Shown: positions 1 to 9,531 of the stretch, piece by piece
Numbering within the stretch: position 1 is the stretch's first letter
Layout: the number at the start of each line of letters is the position of its first letter
From: Bacteroidales bacterium
GTDB lineage: Bacteria; Bacteroidota; Bacteroidia; Bacteroidales; PUMT01
Assembly: GCA_007133565.1 (NCBI GenBank)
Contig: SLMM01000139.1
Span: 1 to 58,196, forward strand
Length of the DNA: 58,196 nucleotides
Direction of reading: 5' to 3'
Translations under genes and position numbers: made by a program
Notes under the pieces: model-generated
What the model saw: the letters and a program-made list of their open reading frames with translations, nothing else
Told to the model about the DNA's origin: nothing
Database searches by the model: none

Positions 1-1716
1 ATCCGGGGACTTGATGGCGACCGGATATTGATACTTCAGAATGGAGAGCGTATGGGCGACGTGTCTGAAACCTCCGCAGGTCATGCAATATCCCTTGATC
101 CCCTTTCTGCTAACAGGGTAGAGGTGGTACGCGGACCCGCCAGCCTTTTGTACGGTTCAAGTGCCATCGGAGGAGTTATAAACCTGATGACTGCCGATAT
201 CCCTGACGGCTGGGATAGTGGCGGATCTGGTGTTGTTTCAGCACAGGGCGCTTCCAATAACAATATGGGCGCAGGCTTTGGCCGGTATACCTGGGGTGCA
301 GGGAACTGGGCCGCCAGCGGCCGTTTCGGCTACCGCAAGTCGGGCGATGTCAGGTCGCCCGAGGGGATCATACCGGGCACCTATATGAACAATTATGACG
401 GATCTCTAGGGTTCGGCTTCAAAAACGGCAATACAAACGGTGGTTTTAATATTTCTATGGGCAGTAACACCTATGGAATTCCCGAAGAGCTTGACGATCC
501 TTTCGAGAGTGTCGAGGTACGCATCAGGCAGCAGCTTATGCAGGGGAGAGTGCATTTCAGGGTCAGTGATTTCTTTGACAGGGCGCAGATAAGGATTCAC
601 GGTTCGAGGTTTGTGCAACAGGAAGTTGAGATAGAGATCGAGGAAGGAGAGGTCGAAGAAGATATTGAAATTGAGTTTGACAAGATAAATGTTAGTTCGA
701 CTTTAACACTCCAGCACCGCCCGGTAGGAATATTCGACAGGGGAGCTTTCGGGCTCAGTCTTTATGGCAGGTTGATGGAGGTGAGCGGCGATGATGCCTT
801 CACCCCCAATGAAGAGAGATATAATATCGGGGTGTTTACCTTCCAGGAAGTACCGCTTACAAGTCGCATTCGCCTTCAGTTTGGAGGGCGGCTTGACTTT
901 CTGAGGGCGACCGCTCTTCCCAATGATTTTTCCAATATGAATGAAAGCAGGGATGCATTTGTTTATTCCGGGTCAATGGGACTTAATTACCGGCCAGCCG
1001 AAACAGTTGAGATTGGCGGCCAGTTTGCAAGATCACACCGTTATCCGATGCTTGAGGAACTGTTCGCCCATGGCCCCCATCTTTGCGCCGGGCTGTACGA
1101 GATAGGCAGCATTGATCTGGACGATGAGATCGGTTACGGCACCGACTTGTTTGCACGCTGGGGCAATGGTGTTTTTAGTGCCGAGGTTGCCGGTTTCCTG
1201 AATTACTTCAATAATTATATAGTTATGCAGCCCACCGGTGACATAGATCCCGGATCGGGGCTTCCGGTTGTTGAGTACCAGGGAGACCGGGCATATCTTT
1301 ATGGTGGAGAGACGTCAGTTGCATGGAATATCTCAGGGGGACTCAGATCTGTTATGAGCATCGATTACGTGGTTGGCAGGCGCACCGGAAGTGATAGCCA
1401 TTACCTGCCGTTCATGCCACCCTTCAGGTTTTCCGGAACACTTGAATATGATTACGGCAGCGGCTGGATCGGCACGCGGGTTCGCGCTGTATCGGCACAG
1501 AACCGTGTTGCTCCCGATGAGGAGAAGACTGACGGTTACATGCTGGTAGGGATGAATGCAGGTTACAGGCTTAACGGAGGAGGACAACATGTTATAATCC
1601 TCAGGATTGAAAACCTTCTCAATGTAAGCTACAGGGATCATCTTACCAGGATTGAGGAGAGAAATTTCCCTATGCCCGGAAGGAACTTCAACCTGGCTTA
1701 CCGTTGGTTCTTCTGA
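1..1716 (+). CDS. TonB-dependent outer membrane receptor (5' truncated by window edge), possibly metal/zinc type
   Basis: Reading frame is open from base 1 (IRGLDGDRILILQNGERMGDVSETSAGHAISLDPLSANRVEVVRGPASLLYGSSAIGGVINL = plug domain); C-terminal beta-barrel ending in ...NLAYRWFF. Confidence 0.93.
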   Translation: MRGLDGDRILILQNGERMGDVSETSAGHAISLDPLSANRVEVVRGPASLLYGSSAIGGVINLMTADIPDGWDSGGSGVVSAQGASNNNMGAGFGRYTWGAGNWAASGRFGYRKSGDVRSPEGIIPGTYMNNYDGSLGFGFKNGNTNGGFNISMGSNTYGIPEELDDPFESVEVRIRQQLMQGRVHFRVSDFFDRAQIRIHGSRFVQQEVEIEIEEGEVEEDIEIEFDKINVSSTLTLQHRPVGIFDRGAFGLSLYGRLMEVSGDDAFTPNEERYNIGVFTFQEVPLTSRIRLQFGGRLDFLRATALPNDFSNMNESRDAFVYSGSMGLNYRPAETVEIGGQFARSHRYPMLEELFAHGPHLCAGLYEIGSIDLDDEIGYGTDLFARWGNGVFSAEVAGFLNYFNNYIVMQPTGDIDPGSGLPVVEYQGDRAYLYGGETSVAWNISGGLRSVMSIDYVVGRRTGSDSHYLPFMPPFRFSGTLEYDYGSGWIGTRVRAVSAQNRVAPDEEKTDGYMLVGMNAGYRLNGGGQHVIILRIENLLNVSYRDHLTRIEERNFPMPGRNFNLAYRWFF

Positions 1717-1780
1717 ATTAATAGTGATACCGGATCTCTGACCATTCAGTGATAAAACCGGGAAGGCAGAAATGGTTGAG

Positions 1781-1809
1781 ATCCGGGTGGTTCTTACCGC
1801 CCGGATTTT
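1781..1809 (+). terminator. Rho-independent terminator-like hairpin for the TonB receptor, overlapping the antisense ddl stop codon
   Basis: ATCCGGGTGG-TTCTTA-CCGCCCGGAT (10 bp stem, one U-G pair, 6 nt loop) followed by TTTT. Confidence 0.6.
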
Positions 1810-2786
1810 GCAAATTCTATGGCATCTTCAATGGCGAGTGTGAATAGTTCACCTGTTTCCAGTCCGATCGCCTCTGCCTGCTGGGGGATGATACTCGTAT
1901 CGGTCATGCCCGGCACCGTGTTTACTTCCAGGAACCATAATTTTCCCTCGCTGAGGATGTAGTCAATCCTTACAATACCGCGGCAGTCAAGGATATCGTA
2001 AATGGTTGATGATATTTCCTGGCACTCTTTCGTATGCTTGTCGCTTATCCTTGCCGGGGTGATCTCGTCAGCCTGCCTTTTGTATTTGGCATCAAAATCA
2101 AAAAATTCATTTTTGCTTACAATTTCGGTCAGGGGAAAAAGTATCTCCCTTTCACTGCTCTTAAATACGCCCCCTGTCAGTTCGGTGCCGGCTATGAACT
2201 CCTCTGCGATCACCTCGTTGTCCTCCATGAAAGCTTTAAGCACTGCATCTTTTACCTGTGACTTTTCAGTGACCCGGGTGACCCCGAAACTGGACCCACC
2301 GTTGTTGGGTTTTACAAAACAGGGCAGTCCGATCTCCGTGGCAATCTTATGCGGGTCAAACCTGTACCCTTTCCTTACGAGCATAGCCTTTGGTGAGATG
2401 ATGCCGAAATTGTTCAGAAATCCTTTGCATATGTATTTGTTGAAAGTGATGGCAGAGGCGAGTACGCCGCAGGTGGTGTAGGGCACCCCGATAAGGTCGA
2501 AATAGGCCTGAAGCTTTCCGTCTTCACCAGGGGTGCCATGTATGGCCATGAAAACACAGTCAAATTTTGTTTTCTTTCCGTCCTGCATTACCGAAAAGTC
2601 GTTTTTGTCAACTCCCGGCCCTGGCTTTTCGAGTGTCCCTGTTATCCACTTGTTGCCCCTGATTGTCATCAGGAAAGGGTTGTACCGGGTTTTGTCGAGC
2701 GATTTCATGATGTTGGATGCGCTTTCTACCGATACGACATATTCTGATGAGTCGCCTCCGGCAACAATGGCAATGTTCTTCTTCAT
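1794..2786 (-). CDS. ddl: D-alanine--D-alanine ligase
   Basis: MKKNIAIVAGGDSSEYVVSVESA..., ATP-grasp motifs (FVKPNNGGSSFGVT, EEFIAGTELTGGVF, FLEVNTVPGMTDTSIIPQQ). Start probably at the internal MKKN rather than the ORF-track start. Confidence 0.95.
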   Translation of the reverse strand: MKKNIAIVAGGDSSEYVVSVESASNIMKSLDKTRYNPFLMTIRGNKWITGTLEKPGPGVDKNDFSVMQDGKKTKFDCVFMAIHGTPGEDGKLQAYFDLIGVPYTTCGVLASAITFNKYICKGFLNNFGIISPKAMLVRKGYRFDPHKIATEIGLPCFVKPNNGGSSFGVTRVTEKSQVKDAVLKAFMEDNEVIAEEFIAGTELTGGVFKSSEREILFPLTEIVSKNEFFDFDAKYKRQADEITPARISDKHTKECQEISSTIYDILDCRGIVRIDYILSEGKLWFLEVNTVPGMTDTSIIPQQAEAIGLETGELFTLAIEDAIEFAKSGR

Positions 2787-2829
2787 AAGGAAATTCTTGG
2801 TTGTTGCTATTAATTGGTAAAAATACAGA

Positions 2830-2926
2830 AAAAACAGGCTCATTCAACTGCCGGTTAATGCTTACCCCGAGTACCCTGCACCAGGGCCTCAAACCTGAAA
2901 AACAGGCTCATTCAGCACCCGGTTCA
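2830..2926. repeat. Imperfect 29 bp direct repeat (68 bp period) spanning rluD stop and rluD-ddl spacer
   Basis: 2830-2858 aaaaacaggctcattcaactgccggttaa and 2898-2926 aaaaacaggctcattcagcacccggttca, 25/29 identical. Confidence 0.8.
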
Positions 2927-3967
2927 TATTTCCTCTCTGCCACCAGTGTATTTCCTCCATTTGTTGAGAAGCTGCCTCATATCGACCGGCAATTCAGATT
3001 CAAACCAGAGTTCTTTGCCGGTTGAGGGATGTATAAATCCTAGCGACCTGGCATGCAACGCATGACGGGGTAAAATCTTGAAGCAGTTTTGGACAAACTG
3101 TTTATATTTGCTGAAGGTGGTGCCTCTCAGGATCATATCGCCGCCATATCTTTCATCATTAAATAGTGGATGCCCGATGTGCTCCATATGTACGCGGATC
3201 TGATGGGTCCTGCCTGTCTCAAGCCTGCATTCAACAAGGCTTATGTAATCCAGTTTTTCAATTACCCTGTAATGTGTAACTGCATGCTTGCCGTGAGATG
3301 CGTCAGGGAATACATCCATCCTCATCCTGTCCTTCATGTGTCTTCCTATATTCCCCTCTATAGTTCCCTCTTCGGGTTCCGGCTGTCCCCATACTATTGC
3401 AACATACAGCCTTTTTGTTTTCCTTTCAAAAAACTGCCTGGCTAAATGGTTCATTGCCAGTTCAGTTTTAGCTACAACCAAAAGCCCGCTGGTATTTTTA
3501 TCTATCCTGTGTACCAGCCCCGGTCGTAATTCTCCCGATTTGAAAAGTGGCATATCTCTGAATCTCCAGGCCAGCGCGTTTACCAGTGTGCCGGTATAGT
3601 TCCCGTGTCCCGGATGGACCACCATGCCAGCCTCCTTGTCAACAACTATAAAGTGTTCATCTTCATATACCACATCAACAGGGATGTCTTCAGGTATCAG
3701 CTCAACCTCCCGGGGAGGGTGAGCCATAACAATTGTTACCAGATCTCCGGGCCGGACCCGGTAGTTTGATTTTACCGGTGCATCGTTAACCAGAATATTG
3801 CCTGCAGCGGCGGCATTTTGGATGCGGCTCCTTGATACGTTTTCAATCCGGTTTACCAGGAATTTGTCAATTCTCAGTAACTTCTGACCCGGATCAGCTT
3901 CAAACCTGAAATGTTCATAAAGGTCTGCTATGTCGTAAAGCTCTTCACCGGGCAGGTTTTCACTCAT
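2924..3967 (-). CDS. rluD: RluD-family 23S rRNA pseudouridine synthase with S4 domain
   Basis: S4-like N-terminus, RPGLVHRIDKNTSGLLVVAKT (HRLD-type motif), GRTHQIRVHMEHIGHPLFND. Confidence 0.93.
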   Translation of the reverse strand: MSENLPGEELYDIADLYEHFRFEADPGQKLLRIDKFLVNRIENVSRSRIQNAAAAGNILVNDAPVKSNYRVRPGDLVTIVMAHPPREVELIPEDIPVDVVYEDEHFIVVDKEAGMVVHPGHGNYTGTLVNALAWRFRDMPLFKSGELRPGLVHRIDKNTSGLLVVAKTELAMNHLARQFFERKTKRLYVAIVWGQPEPEEGTIEGNIGRHMKDRMRMDVFPDASHGKHAVTHYRVIEKLDYISLVECRLETGRTHQIRVHMEHIGHPLFNDERYGGDMILRGTTFSKYKQFVQNCFKILPRHALHARSLGFIHPSTGKELWFESELPVDMRQLLNKWRKYTGGREEI

Positions 3968-3977
3968 TTATTTGAGT

Positions 3978-5825
3978 TTAAGGTGTTATGAGGACCTTCC
4001 TTGTGTCACGTCTGCCATCCATGAACTCAATACGCACAAAATATATTCCTGCAGGGAATTTTGACACATCTATGCTTCGTATAGCAGCGTCTTCCTGATA
4101 TACAATCTGGCCTGCACTGTTTATAAGGCTGTAGGTTGCTGAACCTGGGGCGGACTCCGGACCCGTATCGATAAAAAGAATATCCCTTGCAGGATTGGGG
4201 TAAACCCTGATATGTTGAGTTCCTGGAGGGTCGGCAACAGAAAGTGGGGGATGGCTCTCCCCGACAACCGGTCGTATCATCAATGATCCCTCAAATGATG
4301 AATTCCTCCATTCACCGAAAATATTGTAGAATAATCTGTTGCGGTTATTCCTGTTCACATCAAATCCAATATTAAGAAACTCGGTGGTGGTCTGGATTAT
4401 GCCAACGTAAAAAATCTGGGAAACAGGTACGGCATTATCCAGGTGATATGTGTGGAACCTGTTGAGTTCATCCTCATATACAGGCCTTAGCCCTTCCTGC
4501 AGATAGATAATGTTGCCGGGCCTGCCGTTATCATCATCCCATACCGCCAGGTTGAAATACTGCCTGGAGGCATGGTTAAGTGATTGGTTAAAATATATTT
4601 TGATTGCTCTAAGTGAATCGGCTCTGTATGCTCTGAAGCGGCAGGCAATCCTGGCATTTTCGGACCCTCCGCCTGCAAGCCCGTAACCGTTCTCCGCTGT
4701 TCCGTCATCAAGAGCAAAATAGTTGCTGAAGCGCTGGTGATATACTACTGTGTCGTTGTATCGGGGTTCCAGTCCCTCAACCGTAAGCCATGCCCTGACC
4801 CTGAAAAGTGCTGAATCCGGATTTGCCGAGGTGAATGACCATGTCAGGTCGGCATTGAAATCATGAATCTGACGCGGACCAATACCGGCAGCTCCTCCCG
4901 GGAATGAATGTGCAGTCCTGTTCTCATAAACGTCATAAATTGAAAAATTCCTCTGAACAATCCTTTCGGTATTGTCAAGGTTACGGTAGGCAACCGGGAG
5001 CACCGATCCCATTTCAGCTATTCTCCCGGCCTGGAACTGGTTCCACGGCATTGCCTCATAATTATTAAGCACTGATCTGATTGGCTTAATAAAGGCAACA
5101 TCGCTGAATACCGTGTCAGCATATGTCCTCCCCCTGTTCAGATAAACATAATCAACATGCCAGTGATCGCAGTTACCCATTGTTCCGGGGTTATGGCGGT
5201 TGTCGGCGATGCTGGCAATGTTGCTGAACCTGAAGCGGAAGCCGTCCTGCAGGTATTCGGGGTCGGACAGTGGCAGCATTACAAGTTTGAATTCATGCAG
5301 GCTGTCACCCGGTACCGACCATGCAACTCTCCAGTCTTCGGTTTCGGGCGAAAAGAATTCAACCCTCAAAGAGTCATGGGTTTGGGGTATGTCTCCCCGT
5401 CCCTGTGGCTGGTAGAAAAAACTGAGGTAAATACTGTCAGATGCGGGATACGCCAGGTTAATGGCGTTTGAAGTCAGCCTGTCGGCCGGAAAGGGCCAGG
5501 TTGTTGCATGTTCGTATAATGCCCCGGTATGGTCAATGGCATCAAGGGTGGCAACGTTTACAGATATGGGGTTTACAGGGTAATCGCTGTTAATAAAAAC
5601 GTACCGGTCACTCCACTTTCTACTGTCGGGATAAACATCTGATCCGGAAAAATCATCGAAAAACGGAAGTTCGAGTGAGCCTTTTATTGATTTCAGTGCA
5701 GGTTGTTGCCGGTAAACATCCCTTACTGAACTGTTTACTTCCAGGCCTGTTAAAATTTCCTGCGCCAGGGCCGGCCCGTTTAAGAAAAGCAGTATCAGGC
5801 TACCATATGATAGTGTCTTCATCAT
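3978..5825 (-). CDS. Secreted protein with T9SS type A C-terminal sorting domain
   Basis: Signal peptide MMKTLSYGSLILLFLNGPALAQ; C-terminal IRVYPNPARDILFID...SIDVSKFPAGIYFVRIEFMDGRRDTRKVLITP. ORF-track start at 5900 is likely too early. Confidence 0.88.
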   Translation of the reverse strand: MMKTLSYGSLILLFLNGPALAQEILTGLEVNSSVRDVYRQQPALKSIKGSLELPFFDDFSGSDVYPDSRKWSDRYVFINSDYPVNPISVNVATLDAIDHTGALYEHATTWPFPADRLTSNAINLAYPASDSIYLSFFYQPQGRGDIPQTHDSLRVEFFSPETEDWRVAWSVPGDSLHEFKLVMLPLSDPEYLQDGFRFRFSNIASIADNRHNPGTMGNCDHWHVDYVYLNRGRTYADTVFSDVAFIKPIRSVLNNYEAMPWNQFQAGRIAEMGSVLPVAYRNLDNTERIVQRNFSIYDVYENRTAHSFPGGAAGIGPRQIHDFNADLTWSFTSANPDSALFRVRAWLTVEGLEPRYNDTVVYHQRFSNYFALDDGTAENGYGLAGGGSENARIACRFRAYRADSLRAIKIYFNQSLNHASRQYFNLAVWDDDNGRPGNIIYLQEGLRPVYEDELNRFHTYHLDNAVPVSQIFYVGIIQTTTEFLNIGFDVNRNNRNRLFYNIFGEWRNSSFEGSLMIRPVVGESHPPLSVADPPGTQHIRVYPNPARDILFIDTGPESAPGSATYSLINSAGQIVYQEDAAIRSIDVSKFPAGIYFVRIEFMDGRRDTRKVLITP

Positions 5826-6648
5826 AAAAATCAGGGAATAGGAAATCGAGGGTGTCAGGGACGGGTAGAAGCGTTGAATCAACCGACATCCAGAGGTCAA
5901 TGATCGATCCGAGCCTTATCTGCAAATCCTCTGAATACTCAGGCCTCTGCCTCCATACGAATGCATTGAGCGAGTCATCGGCAGTATGTACTGTTGTGTC
6001 ATATAAAGTTGCTCCCAGGTTAAGTGATGCTTCAAGTATCCTGTTTCTGGCCTCCTCTTTGGTAAGATATAGCAGGTCAGGCACGTAAGTTGTGCGGGTA
6101 CTCAATCCCTCCCCGAGTACAAGGTCGATTGCTTCTCCGCGTACTATCAATTCTCCGGGTTCTATCTCTTCACCCTGATATTGCTGCCTTAGAACATTGT
6201 TCATGGCAATATCGGGCACATAAATCAGCCTGCCCACCTGAAGCCCCTGTGTTTCGATTATCGCCCTGGCTTGTCTCAGTGAAACACCCGTTACATCTGG
6301 CATTGCAACCCGTTCGGGATTCATGGCGTTTATGGTAAGGAAAATTGTCCGGTTTTCCTTTACCCTGAAATTGGGAGGCGGATTCTGATCGACAACCGTT
6401 CCTCTGTCTTCATGGCTTATAAATACTGAATCAGACACTTTGTACCTCAGCCTCCGTGCATTAGTAACCATCTCGGCCTCTTCAACGGTAAGTCCCCTTA
6501 AGTCAGGTACGGCATAGGCTTTCCCGTGCCTGGTGTATATTTTTAATCCTACAAATATGGTTATGGTTATAAGAGTGGAAATACCTGCAATAATTGCTAT
6601 ATGTTTCCAGAACACCCTGCTGATCAGGAATCTTAAAATACTCTTCAT
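5800..6648 (-). CDS. PASTA-domain membrane protein
   Basis: N-terminal TM (IAIIAGISTLITITIFVGLKIY) and repeated PASTA signatures (VPDLRGLTVEEAE, MPDVTGVSLRQARAIIETQGLQVG, VPDLLYLTKEEARNRI). Confidence 0.9.
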   Translation of the reverse strand: MKSILRFLISRVFWKHIAIIAGISTLITITIFVGLKIYTRHGKAYAVPDLRGLTVEEAEMVTNARRLRYKVSDSVFISHEDRGTVVDQNPPPNFRVKENRTIFLTINAMNPERVAMPDVTGVSLRQARAIIETQGLQVGRLIYVPDIAMNNVLRQQYQGEEIEPGELIVRGEAIDLVLGEGLSTRTTYVPDLLYLTKEEARNRILEASLNLGATLYDTTVHTADDSLNAFVWRQRPEYSEDLQIRLGSIIDLWMSVDSTLLPVPDTLDFLFPDFYDEDTIIW

Positions 6649-6816
6649 TAATTTCTCTGTATCGTTTATTTTACTGTTACCACCTGAATTGAAACGGAAA
6701 GCTTCAATTACTATTATGCACTTGCAACATTAATTGCAGGCCCATGAGTCCCCGAAAAGGGACCCAATAATTAAGGCAACCATCAGAACGAAATGAATAT
6801 AAAGCAACCGGGCCGA

Positions 6817-8730
6817 TCAATCTTTTAGCATAAGCTTGTTGGCTGCCTCAACATTCATGGAGTTGCATATATCTTTTGCCTCAACGGTGTAAAGATAATC
6901 AATTCTTTCCTTGTATCTCCCGGTAATCTTACCTCTCACAATCTTGAGTGTGCTGTTGAGCAACTGGTTGCTTTCGGTAAACGGTTCTTCAAGAATACCA
7001 ATAGCAGCCGGAAGCCATCGCTGAGGGAACATCTTCTCATATTTCTTTCCTATCCTGTATTCGTTAAGCTCCATTTCTATAAGCTTAAGCATGGCAATTT
7101 GTCCTTCCCTGGTTTCAGGTTTGAGGTTCTTTTCTTTCAGCCATCTTTTGAGCGCCTCCTTATTGGGTACGATCAGGGCAACGGTATATGGATTCTGGTT
7201 ATTGTAAAGCATGCACTGGTCAATATATTGTGACTGGCCCGTAAATGCTTCTTCGATGCCTTCGGGGCTGTATTTTTCTCCATCGTCAGATATGAGCAGG
7301 CTCTTGAAGCGCCCGAGGACATAAAGGAAACCGTCGTCATCCATATATCCCATATCTCCGGTGTAAAGCCAGCCGTCTACTATTGTTGATGCAGTTGCTT
7401 CCTCATTTTGCCAGTAACCTTTCATCACATTCTCTCCTTTCACTACTATCTCACCCTTCTCACCGGTTGGAAGTTCGTTTTTGTCTTCATCACAAATTTT
7501 AAGTTCAAGATCGCTCACAAGATACCCTGATGAGCCGAGCTTGTGCTTTTTTTGCGAATTGGATGAAATTATGGGAGAGGCTTCAGAAAGGCCGTAGCCC
7601 TGGAACATAGGGATACCGAGCGCGTAGAAAAACCTTTGAAGCTCAATATCGAGCAATGCCCCCCCTCCTATGAAAAACTGCAGACGTCCGCCGAAATTTT
7701 CCCTGACCTTTGAGAATAATATTTTGTCAAACAAAGCGACAAGCGGTTTGAGAAGGAACCTAATGCCGCGCCCTTTGTCCCATCCTATACCATTGTATTT
7801 ATAGGCAACGCTTAATCCCCACTCGAAAAGTTTTTTGGCAACTTTCCCTTTTTGCCTGACACCGGTTTCGATATTTTTCCTGAAGTTCTTTGCCAGGGCG
7901 GGGACGCTGAGCAGAAAGACGGGCCTGATCTCCTTTATGTTGTGGGGAATATTTTTCAGGGTTTCCATTGGTGTCTTTCCAACCTGGATCGATGCCATGC
8001 TGGCACCGCTTGATATAAGCGTATATATGCCTGCAGTATGTGCAAAGGCATGGTCCCATGGCAAGATTAGCAATGTGGTATACCATTCGGGAACATCCAT
8101 GAGGCTTCTTGCCTGTTCCACATTTGCAGTGTAATTGCGGTGAGAGAGGATAATCCCTTTTGGATCTGCCGTGGTGCCGGAGGTATAGCATATGTTTGCA
8201 AAATCATCTCCTTTTATTGATTTCCAGCGCTCGTCAAATTTTTCCGGTTCGCTTGACAGTATTTTTCTCCCTGCCTCCCTTATGTCGCGGTAAAGTATAT
8301 TCTTTTCTCCCATTTGTCCGGGCTTATCGAGGAGTATTACCTTTTCCAGCCCCTGAATTTCATTTTTAAGGTCATTCAGTTTATGGGCCTGCCCTCCCGA
8401 AACTATTACCATTCTTGCCCCGGAATGTACAAGGCGGAACTTTATTTCAGATGCGTCACCCAGTTTGACTGATAAAGGGATATTTATGGCACCGGAATAG
8501 AGGATGGCCAACTCTGAAATGACCCAGTCATTGCGGCCCTCGGAAAGCAGGGCAATACGGTCACCCTTTTTTATTCCCATGCCTGTCAGTCCGGCTGCAA
8601 ATTCGGCTACGGCCTGCCTGATCTCTTTGTAGGAGGCAGGTTCATACTTATCTGTGGTCTTTTCCAGCATTAAAGGGTTGTCAGGATATTTTCTGACACT
8701 CTCCTCAAACAATTCAATGATGGTTTGCAT
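6817..8730 (-). CDS. AMP-dependent synthetase/ligase (long-chain acyl-CoA synthetase-like)
   Basis: ICYTSGTTADPKGIILSHRN, GYGLSEASPIIS, GWLYTGDMGYMDDDGFLYVLGRFKSLLISDDGEKYSPE. Confidence 0.93.
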   Translation of the reverse strand: MQTIIELFEESVRKYPDNPLMLEKTTDKYEPASYKEIRQAVAEFAAGLTGMGIKKGDRIALLSEGRNDWVISELAILYSGAINIPLSVKLGDASEIKFRLVHSGARMVIVSGGQAHKLNDLKNEIQGLEKVILLDKPGQMGEKNILYRDIREAGRKILSSEPEKFDERWKSIKGDDFANICYTSGTTADPKGIILSHRNYTANVEQARSLMDVPEWYTTLLILPWDHAFAHTAGIYTLISSGASMASIQVGKTPMETLKNIPHNIKEIRPVFLLSVPALAKNFRKNIETGVRQKGKVAKKLFEWGLSVAYKYNGIGWDKGRGIRFLLKPLVALFDKILFSKVRENFGGRLQFFIGGGALLDIELQRFFYALGIPMFQGYGLSEASPIISSNSQKKHKLGSSGYLVSDLELKICDEDKNELPTGEKGEIVVKGENVMKGYWQNEEATASTIVDGWLYTGDMGYMDDDGFLYVLGRFKSLLISDDGEKYSPEGIEEAFTGQSQYIDQCMLYNNQNPYTVALIVPNKEALKRWLKEKNLKPETREGQIAMLKLIEMELNEYRIGKKYEKMFPQRWLPAAIGILEEPFTESNQLLNSTLKIVRGKITGRYKERIDYLYTVEAKDICNSMNVEAANKLMLKD

Positions 8731-8796
8731 GATAATATTATGTTTTGGTTAGTGACGGCAATAACAGATGTATGTGTTCGCGGTTTAGCAGTAAGG

Positions 8797-8804
8797 CAAA
8801 TGTA
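8797..8804 (-). promoter_or_regulatory. Possible -7 element for the acyl-CoA synthetase gene
   Basis: Minus strand TACATTTG matches Bacteroidetes TAnnTTTG; no clean -33 TTTG. Confidence 0.3.
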
Positions 8805-8882
8805 CATCTTACAGGATAAATATACATTAAATGGGTGCAAAATATTTTGACTTCATAATTTTTTCATATAATAATTTTGCTA

Positions 8883-8890
8883 TACTTTTG
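8883..8890 (+). promoter_or_regulatory. Possible -7 element for the SPOR lipoprotein gene
   Basis: TACTTTTG matches TAnnTTTG, 20 nt before the ATG at 8910. Confidence 0.35.
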
Positions 8891-8909
8891 ATTAACTAAA
8901 CATAATCCA

Positions 8910-9386
8910 ATGCAAAAACTGATAATTATTCTGTTCGCATCTACACTTCTGATAAGTGGATGCGATTTCGTTCAAAAAATCAACCCTTTTGCCAGTCGGG
9001 TAGATACAATGGAAATCTATCAGCAACGCCAGGACAGTATCCGAAGGGCAGAGCTTCTCAGACGTGAGCTTGAAGAGGCAAGAAGGGAGCAGGAGAGAGC
9101 CGACAGTATCAGAAGAGAAGCCGAGGCCCGTGCCGAAGCTGAACGGCTTCGTGCAATGCAGAGGTACCACCTGATTGTTGGTGCTTTCAGAAATCCGGTA
9201 TACGCTGAGGATTTTCATCAGAAGATGCTTGCGCAAGGGCATGACTCCAGGATTATTATGTCTGAGAACAATTTTAACCTGGTAACCATCAAGTCGCTCG
9301 ATAATTACCGTGAAGCCGTAAATCAATGGCGATCAATCAGGAGTGAGGGTGAACACCTCGTATGGCTTTACATCAAGGATTTATAA
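8910..9386 (+). CDS. SPOR-domain lipoprotein with coiled-coil
   Basis: Lipobox LLISGC; charged helical segment; C-terminal RYHLIVGAFRNPVYAEDFHQKMLAQGHDSRII SPOR-like domain. Confidence 0.85.
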   Translation: MQKLIIILFASTLLISGCDFVQKINPFASRVDTMEIYQQRQDSIRRAELLRRELEEARREQERADSIRREAEARAEAERLRAMQRYHLIVGAFRNPVYAEDFHQKMLAQGHDSRIIMSENNFNLVTIKSLDNYREAVNQWRSIRSEGEHLVWLYIKDL

Positions 9387-9471
9387 TAACACTTATTTCA
9401 GCCGGTTGCTTGCTGCACTTGCAATAATGTCATTTGCTTTTGCCGGGTTAGATAAATATTTTATTTTTGAG

Positions 9472-9511
9472 GCCTGCTGTTTCCTGGTAAGCGGCAGGCT
9501 TGCTTTCTTTT
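9472..9511 (+). terminator. Terminator-like hairpin after SPOR gene
   Basis: GCCTGCTG ... CGGCAGGC (8 bp with one wobble, 12 nt loop) followed by TTGCTTTCTTTT. Confidence 0.5.
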
Positions 9512-9531
9512 ATCAAAGTAATTAAAACAAA

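Noticed and set aside
2002-2820. ORFs on the + strand opposite ddl (159, 75, 95, 69 aa) as genes
   Set aside because: Antisense to a strongly supported CDS and no recognisable domains; typical shadow ORFs. The same reasoning was applied to other antisense ORFs in the track.
6730-6755. GTCCC-CGAAAA-GGGAC hairpin upstream of the PASTA gene
   Set aside because: Five base pair stem with no T tract; too weak.
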